A stretch of DNA of 64,000 bases from Anastrepha obliqua (Eukaryota; Arthropoda; Insecta; Diptera; Tephritidae): assembly GCF_027943255.1 (NCBI RefSeq), contig NC_072896.1:30592501-30656500 (forward strand), written 5' to 3'. Below, one piece after another: positions 34,367-44,329 of the stretch. The notes beneath the pieces were generated by a model. It ran no database searches and was not told the DNA's origin. It was given only the letters and a program-made list of their open reading frames with translations. The translations under genes and the position numbers were made by a program. The number at the start of each line of letters is the position of its first letter. The stretch's first letter is position 1.

Positions 34367-35688
34367 TATATGTCAACATAATAATAAATAGCCAATAAAA
34401 GCCATGATGCTAGGTCATCTGCATTCAATTATGTCCTGTACACTAAAAAAATAAAAACAAAAAATTGTTTTTTTTTTTTACTGGGTTTCGACACAATTTC
34501 TTGGTACATATTTTTCAAAATTAATTTTTCAAATAAATATTTTAGTTAAACAAATTTGTATAAGTTTTGGTGTCAGGATTAAACTCGTTGAATCTGTATA
34601 GCTACAATGAGTTATTTATTATTTTAAAAATATGTAACTTTAACTCAATTCACATAAATTCAAAAAATTTAGTTTTTATTCAATTCAATAATTCAATTAA
34701 TTTTAATTCAATTTTCATCGTTAAGCGCCAATTTTTTCACTGTCATAAATTTTCTCTTCAAGTTCATGAAAAATAATCTTGTTTTTTTATGCCAAGTTTC
34801 GAGAAAAAAATCACATTTAGCATACGAGCCAGCTCGCGCTCTCTTATTCTCTTTAATCAAACTCACTTGAAAATATGAAAACTCAAGTTTTTTGCGAAAT
34901 TCTTGATATATAAGTATGTATGTATATGTAAATAAGTAAATGTATTTTTCTACTTGAAATAAGTAGTTCCGCGCGTAAGAATCGTTTTAACTGTAATAAA
35001 TTCTAAAACACAACTGACTGAATTTCAGCTAAGATAATTGCTGGTTAGCACCCACTAATGTCCGCGCCCACCCTTTCGCTGCTCACACCATTGCAGCACA
35101 CTGGGAGAGGCTCATTCATATATGGGAGCATAGAGTGGCGGAGGTGAAAAAATGATATACAATGTTAAATTACTACGAAAGCTCTGCGTTGAAGGAGTAC
35201 AGTGTTTTGTCACTGATGGAAGCATTCGTGTGTTATTGAATATTTCAGTATGTATGTGCACGTGGAAATAAATTCATATATTCATACCATAAATACAAAC
35301 AGTGTAGCAAAAAACTGTGTAAATAATGTTTCTTGTTTGTTAATATATCTGTATATGTACATATACTAATTTGCAAAATTATGGAACTAGCAGATACTGA
35401 CAAGGGGTGACGTTTTATTTATTTCTTGTTTTAATTTCATTTTTGGTTTTATAAAAATGTTGTTTATTCTAAACACACAGACTAAGTTTAAAATTTGCGC
35501 TAGATTTAAAAAAATTTGACAAGTTCTCATCAAAAATTAAAATTTTTTAATCAGCATTTTTAGAAAAATTTCGAGTACACAGTTTTTAAGCCCATTGAAT
35601 TTTAATTTTTGTATAATAAAGAGTAAGTTTGTGGCTTAAAGTTCTCTTTGATTTTTGATAGCTTTTTTCCCTGACGGGGTTCCGCATT
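34367..35688. other. intergenic, no gene recognised
   Basis: A/T-rich. A less A/T-rich patch at 35030-35130 shows no motif. No repeat of note. Confidence 0.5.
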
Positions 35689-35690
35689 TA

Positions 35691-36633
35691 AAGGGTAGTT
35701 AAATTTTAAGGGCCGATGTTTAACGTAAACAACACCTAAACGTCAAGTTTTTTCCTGCATTTCATTTAACATTTTTCAGTTTCAGACTAACTCAATTTGA
35801 ACCATCGAAAGATACACAATCGAGCAATGCGTTAAAGTTATTCAGGCTTGTTACGAAGACGCGCGCTCAAATCAAAATGCATATCGCGAACGTCGTGAAG
35901 AAAATCATCTTCAGTGATGAGGCATATTTTCACCTCAGTGGATTCATCAATAAGCAGAATTGCCGCATTTCGGCGAATGATAATCCAAGAGTGATTGCCG
36001 AAAAACCAATGCACGCACAAAGAGTGACTGTTTGGTGTGGTTTATAGGCCGGCGGCATCATTGGGCCGTATTTTTTCCAAAATGAAGCCGGTCAGGCAGT
36101 TACTGTGAATAGTGTTCGCTATCGTGAGATGATGACGAACTTTTTATGGCCCGAATTGGAAGGTATGGATGTGGATGATATGTGGTTTCAACAGTACGGT
36201 GCCACTTGTCACACAGCTAACGAAACAATGGCTCTTTTGCGCGAAAAATTTGATAGCCGAATAACCTCACGTCGCGGCGATGTCAATTGGCCGCCAAGAT
36301 CATGTGATTTGACACCGTCGGACTTCTTTCTTTGGGGTTATTTGAAAGAAAAGGTGTACGTCGATAAGTCAGCAACAATTCAAGAGCTAAAGGATGAGAT
36401 AATTCGGCACATTAACGGCATAGAACCTCAATTATGCCTCAGCGTCATCGAAAATTTGGACCATCGGATGGAGGTGTGCCGCCGAGGCCGCGGCAGCTAT
36501 TTGGCCAATAATTTGTTTTGTGCGTAATTGAGCTATTCCAATATTATCGTAATAAAGAGAAATGAAAACAATTTCTTAAAAAAATTGTATTTTATTTAAA
36601 ATTAACACCAGCCCTTGAAACTTAACCATCCTT
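35691..36633 (+). mobile_element. second DD41D mariner-like element
   Basis: Terminal inverted repeats of about 29 bp: left AAGGGTAGTTAAATTTTAAG and right complement AAGGATGGTTAAGTTTCAAG. Target TA lies at 35689-35690 and 36634-36635. The 943-bp element is shorter than an intact member (about 1.3 kb), because the N-terminal half of the transposase gene is deleted. Confidence 0.85.
35830..36527 (+). pseudogene. DD41D transposase with lost second aspartate
   Basis: After a short N-terminal trace (CVKVIQACYEDA) a deletion leads to KIIFSDEAYFHLSGFINKQN, with the first aspartate, and VTVWCGL, where a stop (TAG near 36045) interrupts. The frame then continues GGIIGPYFFQNEAG to a long open part from 36105 to the stop at 36525-36527. 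DMWFQQYGATCHT has tyrosine at the second catalytic position; the third aspartate is in SDFFLWGYLKEKVY, 41 residues on. The same position is also mutated (to asparagine) in the copy at 33.4-34.2 kb. Confidence 0.8.
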
Positions 36634-36717
36634 TATATGTATATACAAATATACATATTTATGATTAGATGTTTGGCTGTGCTCCTCTTCCTATTTGTGG
36701 TTTGTTATTTTTTCAGA

Positions 36718-37320
36718 CCCTTAACCGAGTCTCAGCGAATTTGAAAGAATCAGCTGATTGGCTGACATCCCATGGGTCATACAGCAGTTTTTAGGGGGAA
36801 ACTGAGGTTATGTTGGTAATATACGAAAAAAATCAAAACAGTTTCCCGTCATGTTGCTCCGTTATCGTGTGAACAACTACTGACCGATCGAGTGTGTGAA
36901 TATGGTGAAACGAGTTCAGAAGGTGTGGCCATTATCAGATCGTTAATCGGCTCTCAGCGAATTTGAAAGAATCAACTGATTGGCTGATGTAATTGGAGCC
37001 ATGATAGCGGTTTGTTTGCGAAAAAACTGAGTTTGTCTTGGTAATATACGAAAAAAGTCAACACACTTACCCCTCATGTTGCTTCGCTGTCATCTGAATA
37101 ACGACTGATTGGTCAAGTGTGTGATCGTGGTGAAACGAGTTCAGAAGGTGTAACCAAGATCAGACCGTTAATCGGCTCTCAGCAAATTTGAAAGAATCAA
37201 CTGATTGGCTGACACAACTGGGGTCCTGATTGCGGTTTATCTGCGAAAAAAATTAACACACTTTCCCCTCATGTTGCTTCGTTGCCGTCTGAATAATAAC
37301 TGATTTGCGGAGGATAATAA
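36718..37320. repeat. tandem repeat, about 2.7 units of 222-225 bp
   Basis: CTCAGCGAATTTGAAAGAAT begins at 36731 and 36953, and a one-base variant at 37178. Each unit contains ACTGATTGGCTGA, TTGGTAATATACGAAAAAA, CATGTTGCT and GGTGAAACGAGTTCAGAAGG. No open frame is conserved. A phrase of it (CCAAGATCAGACCGTTAA) also occurs near 6184, just upstream of the broken DD37D transposase. Confidence 0.8.
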
Positions 37321-37379
37321 TATATGTTTGTGAAATAAGCGATTAGAGTTCTGCTGTTGAATCCGCGGTGACGGGGCAA

Positions 37380-37700
37380 TCGAAGTTACTCTCACTACTT
37401 TGCTTTTCCCCATAGCAGATGCCCATAACCTGGGAATCTATCATACTTGGATCAAAGCGAATCTATTAAACTTAGTATCGGTCAAGGCGCATTCATTAAA
37501 GGTGATGGCACTAGACCAACAACACTGTTCTTTACGTTTGATTGTCAAAGCAAAGTATTATGAGACTAGAAAACAAATAATGAATTCGCCGTGCCCATGC
37601 GCCTGTCAGCACAAAATGAAACAAGGCGAATTCATTCTTGGTTTTCTACTTTACCGTGCCAACCAAACGTAAAAACGTTGCCATCATTCTAGTGTCAGCC
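37380..37700. repeat. repeat related to the MITE at 48.86 kb
   Basis: Shares CAAGGCGCATTCATT, GGCACTAGACCAACAACA, CAAAGTATT and AACAAATAATGAATTCGCC with 48855-49055. Several inverted pieces of the end sequence occur here, so this copy looks rearranged. The overlapping frame of 90 codons is not conserved. Confidence 0.5.
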
Positions 37701-38033
37701 TTGCCTTGGATTGTACGTATATATGTCAGAAAATAAAGCGCTTTACACCAAACACATTTTTACCGAGCAGTTGCTTTTTTCTTGAGTGAGTTTTTCAAGA
37801 ATGAAATCACAAAAACTTGTCACAGGAAACATCTCAAAACTCAGTTTAGCTACATTCAACTGTAATGTCATTTAAAAATAGAGCTGATGAAGTAGGTTCT
37901 TATAAAAGATGACAGAAATCAGCAGTTAACAAAGCTAATTTTCCTTAAATAACTAAATAAGCTAATCTTGATGTAAATGTTGCTTATATTTAAGGCAATA
38001 AACTTCTTTTATTCAAAGGGAATTTATGTTTTA
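37701..38033. other. intergenic, no gene recognised
   Basis: A/T-rich spacer before the right Helentron-like copy; nothing recognised. Confidence 0.5.
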
Positions 38034-38451
38034 TTTTTGAAGTGAAAACTTCTTTAGAATCGTTGGGAGTGATTTGAGAAAAAGTGAAACGGAAATAGCG
38101 ACCCTCTTGGCTACGAAGCGTTATATTATATGTTGATATAAACGTAGCGACGAACTAAATAACTTTTATTTTTTCTTGTGATTCGAACCAAGGATTTTGG
38201 ATCGGAAGCTCACATTGCTAGCCGCTCGGCTACCGCACCATGCTGTCGGCGCTGGCCTAAAAGTTATTTAGCTACGAAGCGTTATATTATATGTTGATAT
38301 AAACGTAGCGACGAACTAAATAACTTTTAGGCCAGCGCCGACAGCATGGCGCGGTAGCCGAGCGACTAGCAATGTGAGCTTCCGATCCAAAATCCTTGGT
38401 TCGAATCACAAGAAAAAAAATTTTTTTATACAGTTATTTTTTTTTTTTATG

Positions 38452-38637
38452 ATATGTTTATGAGGAGCTTTTTTTCATGGCAGAAATACACTCGGTGTTT
38501 TGCCATTGCCTGCTGAGGGGTGAGCGCTATTAGAAAAATGTTTTTCTTAATTTTGGTGTTTTCACCGAGATTCGAACTGACGTTCTCTCTGTGAATTCTG
38601 AATAGTAGTCACGCACCAACCCATTCGGCTACGGCGT
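38452..38637 (-). mobile_element. SINE, truncated copy inside the right Helentron-like element
   Basis: Minus-strand copy of the SINE head and first body part, identical in extent to 29315-29500. Confidence 0.8.
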
Positions 38638-38695
38638 TTGTTTAATTTTACTGATGCAAAAATGAGGGAAAATATTTGAATAAAGTTTGCTTACT

Positions 38696-39068
38696 GTTTA
38701 CACATTTTCCAAAGGTGACGGAGAACCAAAATCAATAAATAGCATCACGGAATTCATTCACGAAAATTTAATAAAGTATACACCAGAAGTATCGCGGATA
38801 CGATAAAGTTCCAATGATTTTAAGAGGTGATTTCAACGTAAATTTTGCATTGGACACAGCGGTTCCTTCAATTGACTTTCTCAATACAACATTCAATTTA
38901 AAAATGTGTAACAATCGCACTGAATCGACAACACGATCAAAAACAACAATTGACGCGGTATTTCAAAGATATGTTGACAACATCGAAACCAAAGCATTTG
39001 TATCATATTTTAGCTATCATAAGCCACTCGTATCATTTGTTGAAATTGAAAACATTGAGGATGAATAA
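38696..39068 (+). pseudogene. endonuclease-domain remnant in right Helentron-like copy
   Basis: Same protein as in the left copy: after a frameshift near 38806, MILRGDFNVNFALD starts at 38814 and runs to the stop at 39066-39068. The frameshift is shared with the left copy, so the domain was already broken in the common source. Confidence 0.6.
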
Positions 39069-39507
39069 TAATAAAATGAAGAAAATAAAATATGAACTTT
39101 ATATCAATATTATAATGAACCTATAATTATCCCGCCCCTAATGCTGTTTTCGTCTCATTCTCTCTCAGTTTGTTTTACGGAAGGTTTCACTTCTATCGCG
39201 TCTAACCGTTAGACTGGTATTTTTTTTATTTTCTTTTATTCTGAAAGGTAAGCTTAATAATTAGATTTTACGTTAAAAGTAAATCGCGTACATTTTACAA
39301 CTATTCAATTTTACGAATATATCTGATAAGCAAAGTGTTATTTTTTTAAAGCCCAAATATTTAAATTTATTTTGCCCTTTTTTTGCAATATTTGATTTGA
39401 AAATTGTTTGGTATATCGTATATTTAATGCAAGCCTAGTGCGGTGTTCAGATTTTTTTCTGCTTTTGTTAAAATTTGCAAAATTTACCTTTCTATATAAA
39501 TATACAT

Positions 39508-39717
39508 AATTGGCGCGTACACTCTTTCTGGGTGTTTGGCCGAGCTCCTCCTGCTATTTGCGTCGTGCGTCTTGATGTTGTTCCACCAATGGAGGGGCCT
39601 ACAGTTTCAAGCCGACTCCGAACGGCAGATATTCTTATGAGGAGCTTTTTTATCGCAGAAATACACTCGGAGATTTGCCATTGCCTGCCGAGGGGCGACC
39701 GCTATTAGAAAATGTTT
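39508..39717 (-). mobile_element. tRNA-derived SINE, body only (5' truncated)
   Basis: Reads on the minus strand from TAATAGCGGTCGCCCCTCGG through GGCCAAACACCC to GTACGCGCCAATTAT. The tRNA-like head is missing. Confidence 0.8.
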
Positions 39718-40572
39718 AATGTGTTTGTTTTTTACTTTTCTAGGGCTAATAGTTTTTTGCTATTAAGACAAAACTTGCAATTACCACAAAATTTCTAAAG
39801 AATTTCATTTGCTGTGGTATATGAAATGTATATATGTACTTTTTTGTCGTACTGTATGCGTTCATATGTAGTTTATAGTTCTTGTTGTAAAGCTATTTGA
39901 TATTAAGAAACACGCTTTCAACACACTTTGGTGCTGCCATGTGCCACATTGTTGGTTTACTCTCTTTTGTAGTTATCAGTACGTATCCGTTATTTAAGGT
40001 TTGATAACTGGTGTTTTTATTTGTTTTAATTTGTTTTTTTTTATTTGTTTTTGTTACTTAGTTAAGAAAGTGTACGTGGTACTGACTAAGCAGGTGAGTG
40101 ACTGGTGTTCACTGGCACCGCAATGTTGATTATTCGAAATAGCAATTTTGATTTCGCTGCCACTCTCACTCTCTCTCTCCCTTTCTCTATCGCGCTATTG
40201 AAAGTTTAAAGTTTTTGTAACAAAATTTTAAAAATTTTCAAAGAATTTATGTATACATTTGTGTGTTTTATATATATTTTGTAAAATGTTTTAAATCAGA
40301 TGCCATAAGTGGCGCTTGCATTTCATCATTGTGACATTATTGAGTTGTCGCTGTTTATCTGAAGTTGGCGGATTACTTCGAAGTTAGGTGCTCAATAACT
40401 TCAAGTTGGAGCACAGTTAGCTAGAGAATCATAAGTTACGTAGCATTTTTTGTAACTTGATTTACTACTTTGATCCCATATCTATGGTTCTTAATCAGAA
40501 TTTCTAGAAAGATTTCTTGTGTGCAGTTTTATAACACCTTAAATTTTAGTAAATTAAAATAAGTATGAAATA
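39718..40572. other. intergenic, no gene recognised
   Basis: A/T-rich with a CT-rich run (ACTCTCACTCTCTCTCTCCC) near 40163. No gene. Confidence 0.5.
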
Positions 40573-40785
40573 CAGTGAAACTTTTCCTAACGGACACCTC
40601 TATTAGATGTACATTTCCCTTGGGTGGACATTTTTTTCTATACCAAGTTTTAAGTATAAATTTCGGAACAAATTACTCTCTCTTAAGCGGGCACTCTCTT
40701 GCTTGTATGCGAACAGTTGTTTTTCATAAAATTTGCAAAAAGACCTCTATTGAGCGGACGCGAACTCCTCATAGGCGGACAAAAT
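40573..40785. repeat. fragment of a pogo/Tigger-like non-autonomous element
   Basis: Begins CAGTGAAACTTTTCCTAACG after TA and repeats short CGGACA-type boxes (AACGGACACCTCTATTA, AAGCGGGCACTCTC, GAGCGGACGCGAACTCC, AGGCGGACAAAA), the pattern of sub-terminal repeats in pogo-like elements. The other end was not located and no transposase is present. Confidence 0.4.
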
Positions 40786-40837
40786 ATATATAAAATGTAA
40801 GTGAGCAGTTATAATATGTTATAATTTGAGCTTACCT

Positions 40838-40912
40838 CCATTTTGGGTGGTTGGCCGAGCCTTTCTTCACATCTGTGGCGTGCTTCTTGATGTTGTTTTA
40901 CAAATACACAGT
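40838..40912 (-). repeat. SINE scrap
   Basis: Minus-strand match to the SINE 3' part (GGGTGGTTGGCCGAGC, TGGCGTGC, TCTTGATGTTGTT). Only about 75 bases remain. Confidence 0.55.
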
Positions 40913-41049
40913 TACTTACTTACATATATACTTATTAAACCACTAGTAAGTATATGTATGTACTCGAACCATATGGTATAAATTTGAAAACTGTTATATG
41001 AAGACACTTCAAATCATACTTGGCTCCATGACAAACTTTCTCGCCCTTT

Positions 41050-41700
41050 TTACGCAAATCAAGGGGTAAGTCATGATTCTCTGCTAAGCTCAACTTTGCT
41101 CTCTCTGTACTTAAATCATTTATGAGAACGATTTCCCATCTGGTGGAATTAAAGTGCCCAATCTTTATATTAAACTGTTAATGTATGTATGTTATGCCGA
41201 CGATTTAGTGCTTTTCGCCGAATCTCCGAGTGAACTGCAGGATGTGATCGATGCTATTCGCGATTATAGCATTCAATGTGGCCTTAAAGTAAATTTGCTC
41301 AAGTTGAAAGGCATGGATTTTAGAGAGCGTAGCAGAATTTCTTCTACTTATAATTGGAATTTTGACAACGAGAATATCGACATTGTTAGCGAATATAAAT
41401 ATCTGGGCGTGCTGCTTACATACAAACTCTCTTAGGTGAAACACTTAAATCTGAAGTTTGGTAAATTTTTCCGAGCGGCACAAAGAAATCAATGGATAAA
41501 GGCAGCGTAACTATGTATTTTAATGAACAGATGTGTACATTTGTGGTGTAAATATGTATTTAAGATTACTTTGTGGAATTTAGATAAGAAATTAGAAATT
41601 AGGCTTCTTCAAAGAACTCAGCAGTTGAACACTCCAAGAGCAAAAATATGTTGGAGAAATAGTGATTTAACTACAAAAACGAGCTTTTTAGGAGAGTAAA
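41050..41700 (+). pseudogene. non-LTR reverse transcriptase fragment
   Basis: Frames read GVSHDSLLSSTLLSLYLNHL (domain before the active site), then CYADDLVLFAESPSELQD, where YADD is the catalytic aspartate pair of reverse transcriptase. It continues through VNLLKLKGMDF and SEYKYLGVLL to a stop at 41433-41435, and further pieces follow in other frames to about 41700. The upstream endonuclease and the C-terminal part are missing. The clade cannot be fixed from this much; CR1/RTE-like spacing fits. Confidence 0.75.
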
Positions 41701-42061
41701 TGGGTATAGAGTAGTCTGGAAATGGCGAATAGATCAGACAGCAAGAAAATGCAATGTAGCTGAAGTTTGTTTTTGTTTTGCTCATAACCTGACACTGGCT
41801 CCTCGATGTTTACTTGCACATTTGTCTCTAAATCTATATAAAATGCAGGTATGAACAGCTTTGTCGATTGTCCTACACTCTTAGAAAAAGCAGTGTTCAA
41901 TACTTGCTGTCGGTATCTACGCCGTGTTCAATTTTTTTTCGTCTGTTTTTAAAAGTCGATTACGCTAAATTTGCTCCCTCGACAAACAGACAACGAACAG
42001 ATAAGCAGAAAGTTATTCTAAAACAAAATTGGATGATTCATTTTGCGCCACCTTGCATGAA

Positions 42062-42236
42062 AAAAAATATAAAATAAAATAAGATAAAATAAAATAAAAT
42101 AAAATAAAATAAAATAAAATAAAATAAAATAAAATAAAATAAAATAAAATAAAATAAAATAAGATAAAATAAAATAAAATAAAATAAAATAAAATAAAAT
42201 AAAATAAAATAAAATAAAATAAAATAAAATAAAATA
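42062..42236 (+). repeat. (TAAAA)n microsatellite, left block
   Basis: About 35 pentanucleotide units with two TAAGATAAAA variants. It directly abuts the retrotransposon fragment at 42237. The long minus-strand frames across it are artefacts of the repeat. Confidence 0.95.
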
Positions 42237-43157
42237 ACTGAAGGGGTTAAATCCCCAGCAGAAATGATCGCAGCATGGAAGGCAAAAACAATACACGGTG
42301 CCCATCCCCATGATCTCGAAATGGAATGGATCGACGCACAATCATCCAATTTATGGTTGAAAAAAGGAAAACTATTTTCTGAAACAGAAGGTTTCGCAAT
42401 CGCTATCCAAGACCGAGTTATTCCAACAAGGAATTTCCGAAGGTCGATACATGGCGAGGCAATAGAGGATAGATGCCGAAGGTGCGGCATTTACGGCGAA
42501 ACAATCGACCATATAATTGCTGGATGTAGCGTACTTGCCCCCCGTGAATATGTCATGAGACATAACAATATAGCAAAGATCCTCCACCAACAACTTGCGA
42601 TAAAACACGGTCTCTTACAAGCAGAAGTCTTGTATTTTAAATATGAACCAAAGGCAATAATCGAAAATGCAAATTTTAAACTGTACTGGGACAGATTTAT
42701 ATCCACAGATCAAACCGCAGCTGCCAACAAACCTGACATTATCTTGTTCGACAAGACAAATAAAACGATCGAAGTAATCGATATAGCGGTGCCCCTTAAT
42801 CGCAACATCCAAAGCACATACTCCACCAAAGTATCGAAGTATGCTGCTTTGGCCATAGAACTGAAACAGATGTACAAAGCGAGGGAAGTGAATATAATTC
42901 CAATAATTATATCGTCCACTGGATTAGTGCCTAAGCATTTAATAAAAAACTTGAAGAAATATGACTGCCAACACCTTTTAGAAGACATGCAGAAGTCGAC
43001 CATACTGGACACATGTGCAATAGTTCGTAGGTTTTTAAATATTTAAGCAATAGCAATCGCATGGGCGTAGAACTTGGACTACGCTCCACCAGAGCACAAT
43101 CCCTTGAAAATTTTATCCGGGATGTGTAATCTCCGGCAATAGCCGAGATGGATTAAG
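42237..43157 (+). mobile_element. 5'-truncated RLE-type (R4/Dong-like) non-LTR retrotransposon
   Basis: About 920 bases of unique sequence lie between two (TAAAA)n blocks. It encodes the C-terminal part of a retrotransposon polyprotein with a zinc knuckle and a restriction-like endonuclease, then a roughly 110-base 3' untranslated region ending GATGGATTAAGCTC. Elements with this endonuclease type (R2, R4, Dong) are often target-specific, and Dong is known for TAA repeats; the flanks here suggest preference for TAAAA repeats. The intact frame indicates a recent insertion. Confidence 0.8.
42240..43046 (+). CDS. retrotransposon C-terminus: zinc knuckle and restriction-like endonuclease
   Basis: The frame is open from the repeat block through ATG 42264 to the stop at 43044-43046, about 268 codons without a break. 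The ATG is internal; the true start was lost by 5' truncation. Residues: AIQDRVIPTRNFRR, then the knuckle CRRCGIYGETIDHIIAGC (CX2CX8HX4C). ENANFKLYWDRFISTD follows, then NKPDIILFDKTNKTIEVIDI, a PD...(D/E) pattern of the restriction-like nuclease that nicks the target DNA. These features and their order are those of RLE-encoding non-LTR elements, where this region follows the reverse transcriptase. The reverse transcriptase itself is missing, so the copy cannot move. Confidence 0.8.
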   Translation, partial: EGVKSPAEMIAAWKAKTIHGAHPHDLEMEWIDAQSSNLWLKKGKLFSETEGFAIAIQDRVIPTRNFRRSIHGEAIEDRCRRCGIYGETIDHIIAGCSVLAPREYVMRHNNIAKILHQQLAIKHGLLQAEVLYFKYEPKAIIENANFKLYWDRFISTDQTAAANKPDIILFDKTNKTIEVIDIAVPLNRNIQSTYSTKVSKYAALAIELKQMYKAREVNIIPIIISSTGLVPKHLIKNLKKYDCQHLLEDMQKSTILDTCAIVRRFLNI

Positions 43158-43432
43158 CTCAAATAAAATAAAATAAAATAAAATAAAATAAAATAAAATA
43201 AAATAAAATAAAATAAAATAAAATAAAATAAAATAAAATAAAATAAAATAAAATAAAATAAAATTAATAAATTAAAAAAATAAAATAAAATAAAATTAAT
43301 AAATAAAAAAAATAAAATAAAATAAAATAAAATAAAATAAAAAAAAACAAAAAAAAATAAAATAAAAAAATAAAATAAAATTAAATTAAATTAAATTAAG
43401 TGAAATAAAATAAAAATTAAACAAAATAAAAG
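43158..43432 (+). repeat. (TAAAA)n microsatellite, right block
   Basis: Continues the same pentanucleotide as the left block, perfect at first and degenerating from about 43262 onwards (TTAATAAATTAAAAAAA and similar). One interrupted repeat tract is the simplest reading. Confidence 0.9.
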
Positions 43433-44329
43433 TATTTTGGTATTAAGTCTGTAGTGGTATGGTGAGATATTTCATACCTTAGTTTACCTCTTCATCACCT
43501 CTTTCAGCATTTGTCTCAATATTATCCCTGTACGGTTCAATGTCTTCCTCCTCATCACATTTCGCGTGGCTTTCAAAAAGAAGCCGCCTTAGCTCTTTTC
43601 GGCTTCAGAAATTTTTCTGAGGTTATTTAAATTCTAAATTTCTTACAATTGCCTTGAATTGACAAGATGAAATAAGCACCCTTTTTACTTTCTATAAAAT
43701 TGTTTCACTTCTCAAACAAGGCCTAAACACACTCAGGGCTCCAGTACACCCAGTACACAGGTCCAGTTATTTTCACATTGGAGAAAATATACAGAGCTGA
43801 TTTGATCCATGAAATAATAAAAATAAAAAAAATATTTATATAAAAGTCGAAAAGGAGAAAAAAAAAATTGTTTCCCAAAAACGCGTAGCAGTCGTTTTGA
43901 AGGATTTAGGATATGTATATAAACAAATTACAAACAATTATTTCATAGAAAATAAATTTTTATATATTATATTTAATAACCATAATATTACAATACCCGG
44001 CATCCGTGGGTATGCCTCGTTGAATAAAATCAAAACAACCAATCAGAAAAATATCAAGCAAAATTATTTTTATTAATTTTCTATATCAAACCGAATGAGA
44101 GTGGTGGCGCGGCCTGGGGGCTGTGGGAAGGGAGTTCCATTATAAAAACATGCCTATAACCTTTATTGGGTGAAAATATTAATGTATAACATTTTTTACG
44201 TCATTTGGTGTTGTCGTTTCGTAGTGATGCGCGAACAACGTATAGACATTCACCTTTATAGTAAAGATTATATCGTAAGTTTTTAAAAAATATTTAAAAA
44301 TATTAAATCTTAAAACTATATTTCACCAT
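43433..44329. other. intergenic, no gene recognised
   Basis: A/T-rich, with no conserved motif or frame. Confidence 0.5.

Larger units (their letters stand above)
38034..39228 (+). mobile_element. Helentron-like element, right copy
   Basis: The inverted twin of 28724-29918, also 1,195 bp. The only difference I found by eye is a G-to-A change in the tRNA-like palindrome (CTACCGCACCATGC here against the complement of GCATGGCGCGGTAG). The 5' end TTTTTGAAGTGAAAACTTC, the 3' palindrome GTCTAACCGTTAGAC (about 39200-39214) and the closing T run are all present. It carries the same truncated SINE (38452-38637) and palindrome (38175-38412). Equal length and content mean both descend from one recent source. 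Confidence 0.6.

Noticed and set aside
28724..39228. Calling the whole 10.5 kb a Polinton/Maverick or foldback transposon with 1.2-kb terminal repeats
   Set aside because: None of the Polinton genes (polymerase B, integrase, ATPase, protease) is present between the arms. The left arm is bounded by one tandem array on both sides, which favours two separate insertions. Not excluded for a foldback unit.
42018..42490. Long minus-strand frames encoding repeated FILFY peptides
   Set aside because: They are translations of the (TAAAA)n microsatellite, which has no stop in that frame. Not a gene.
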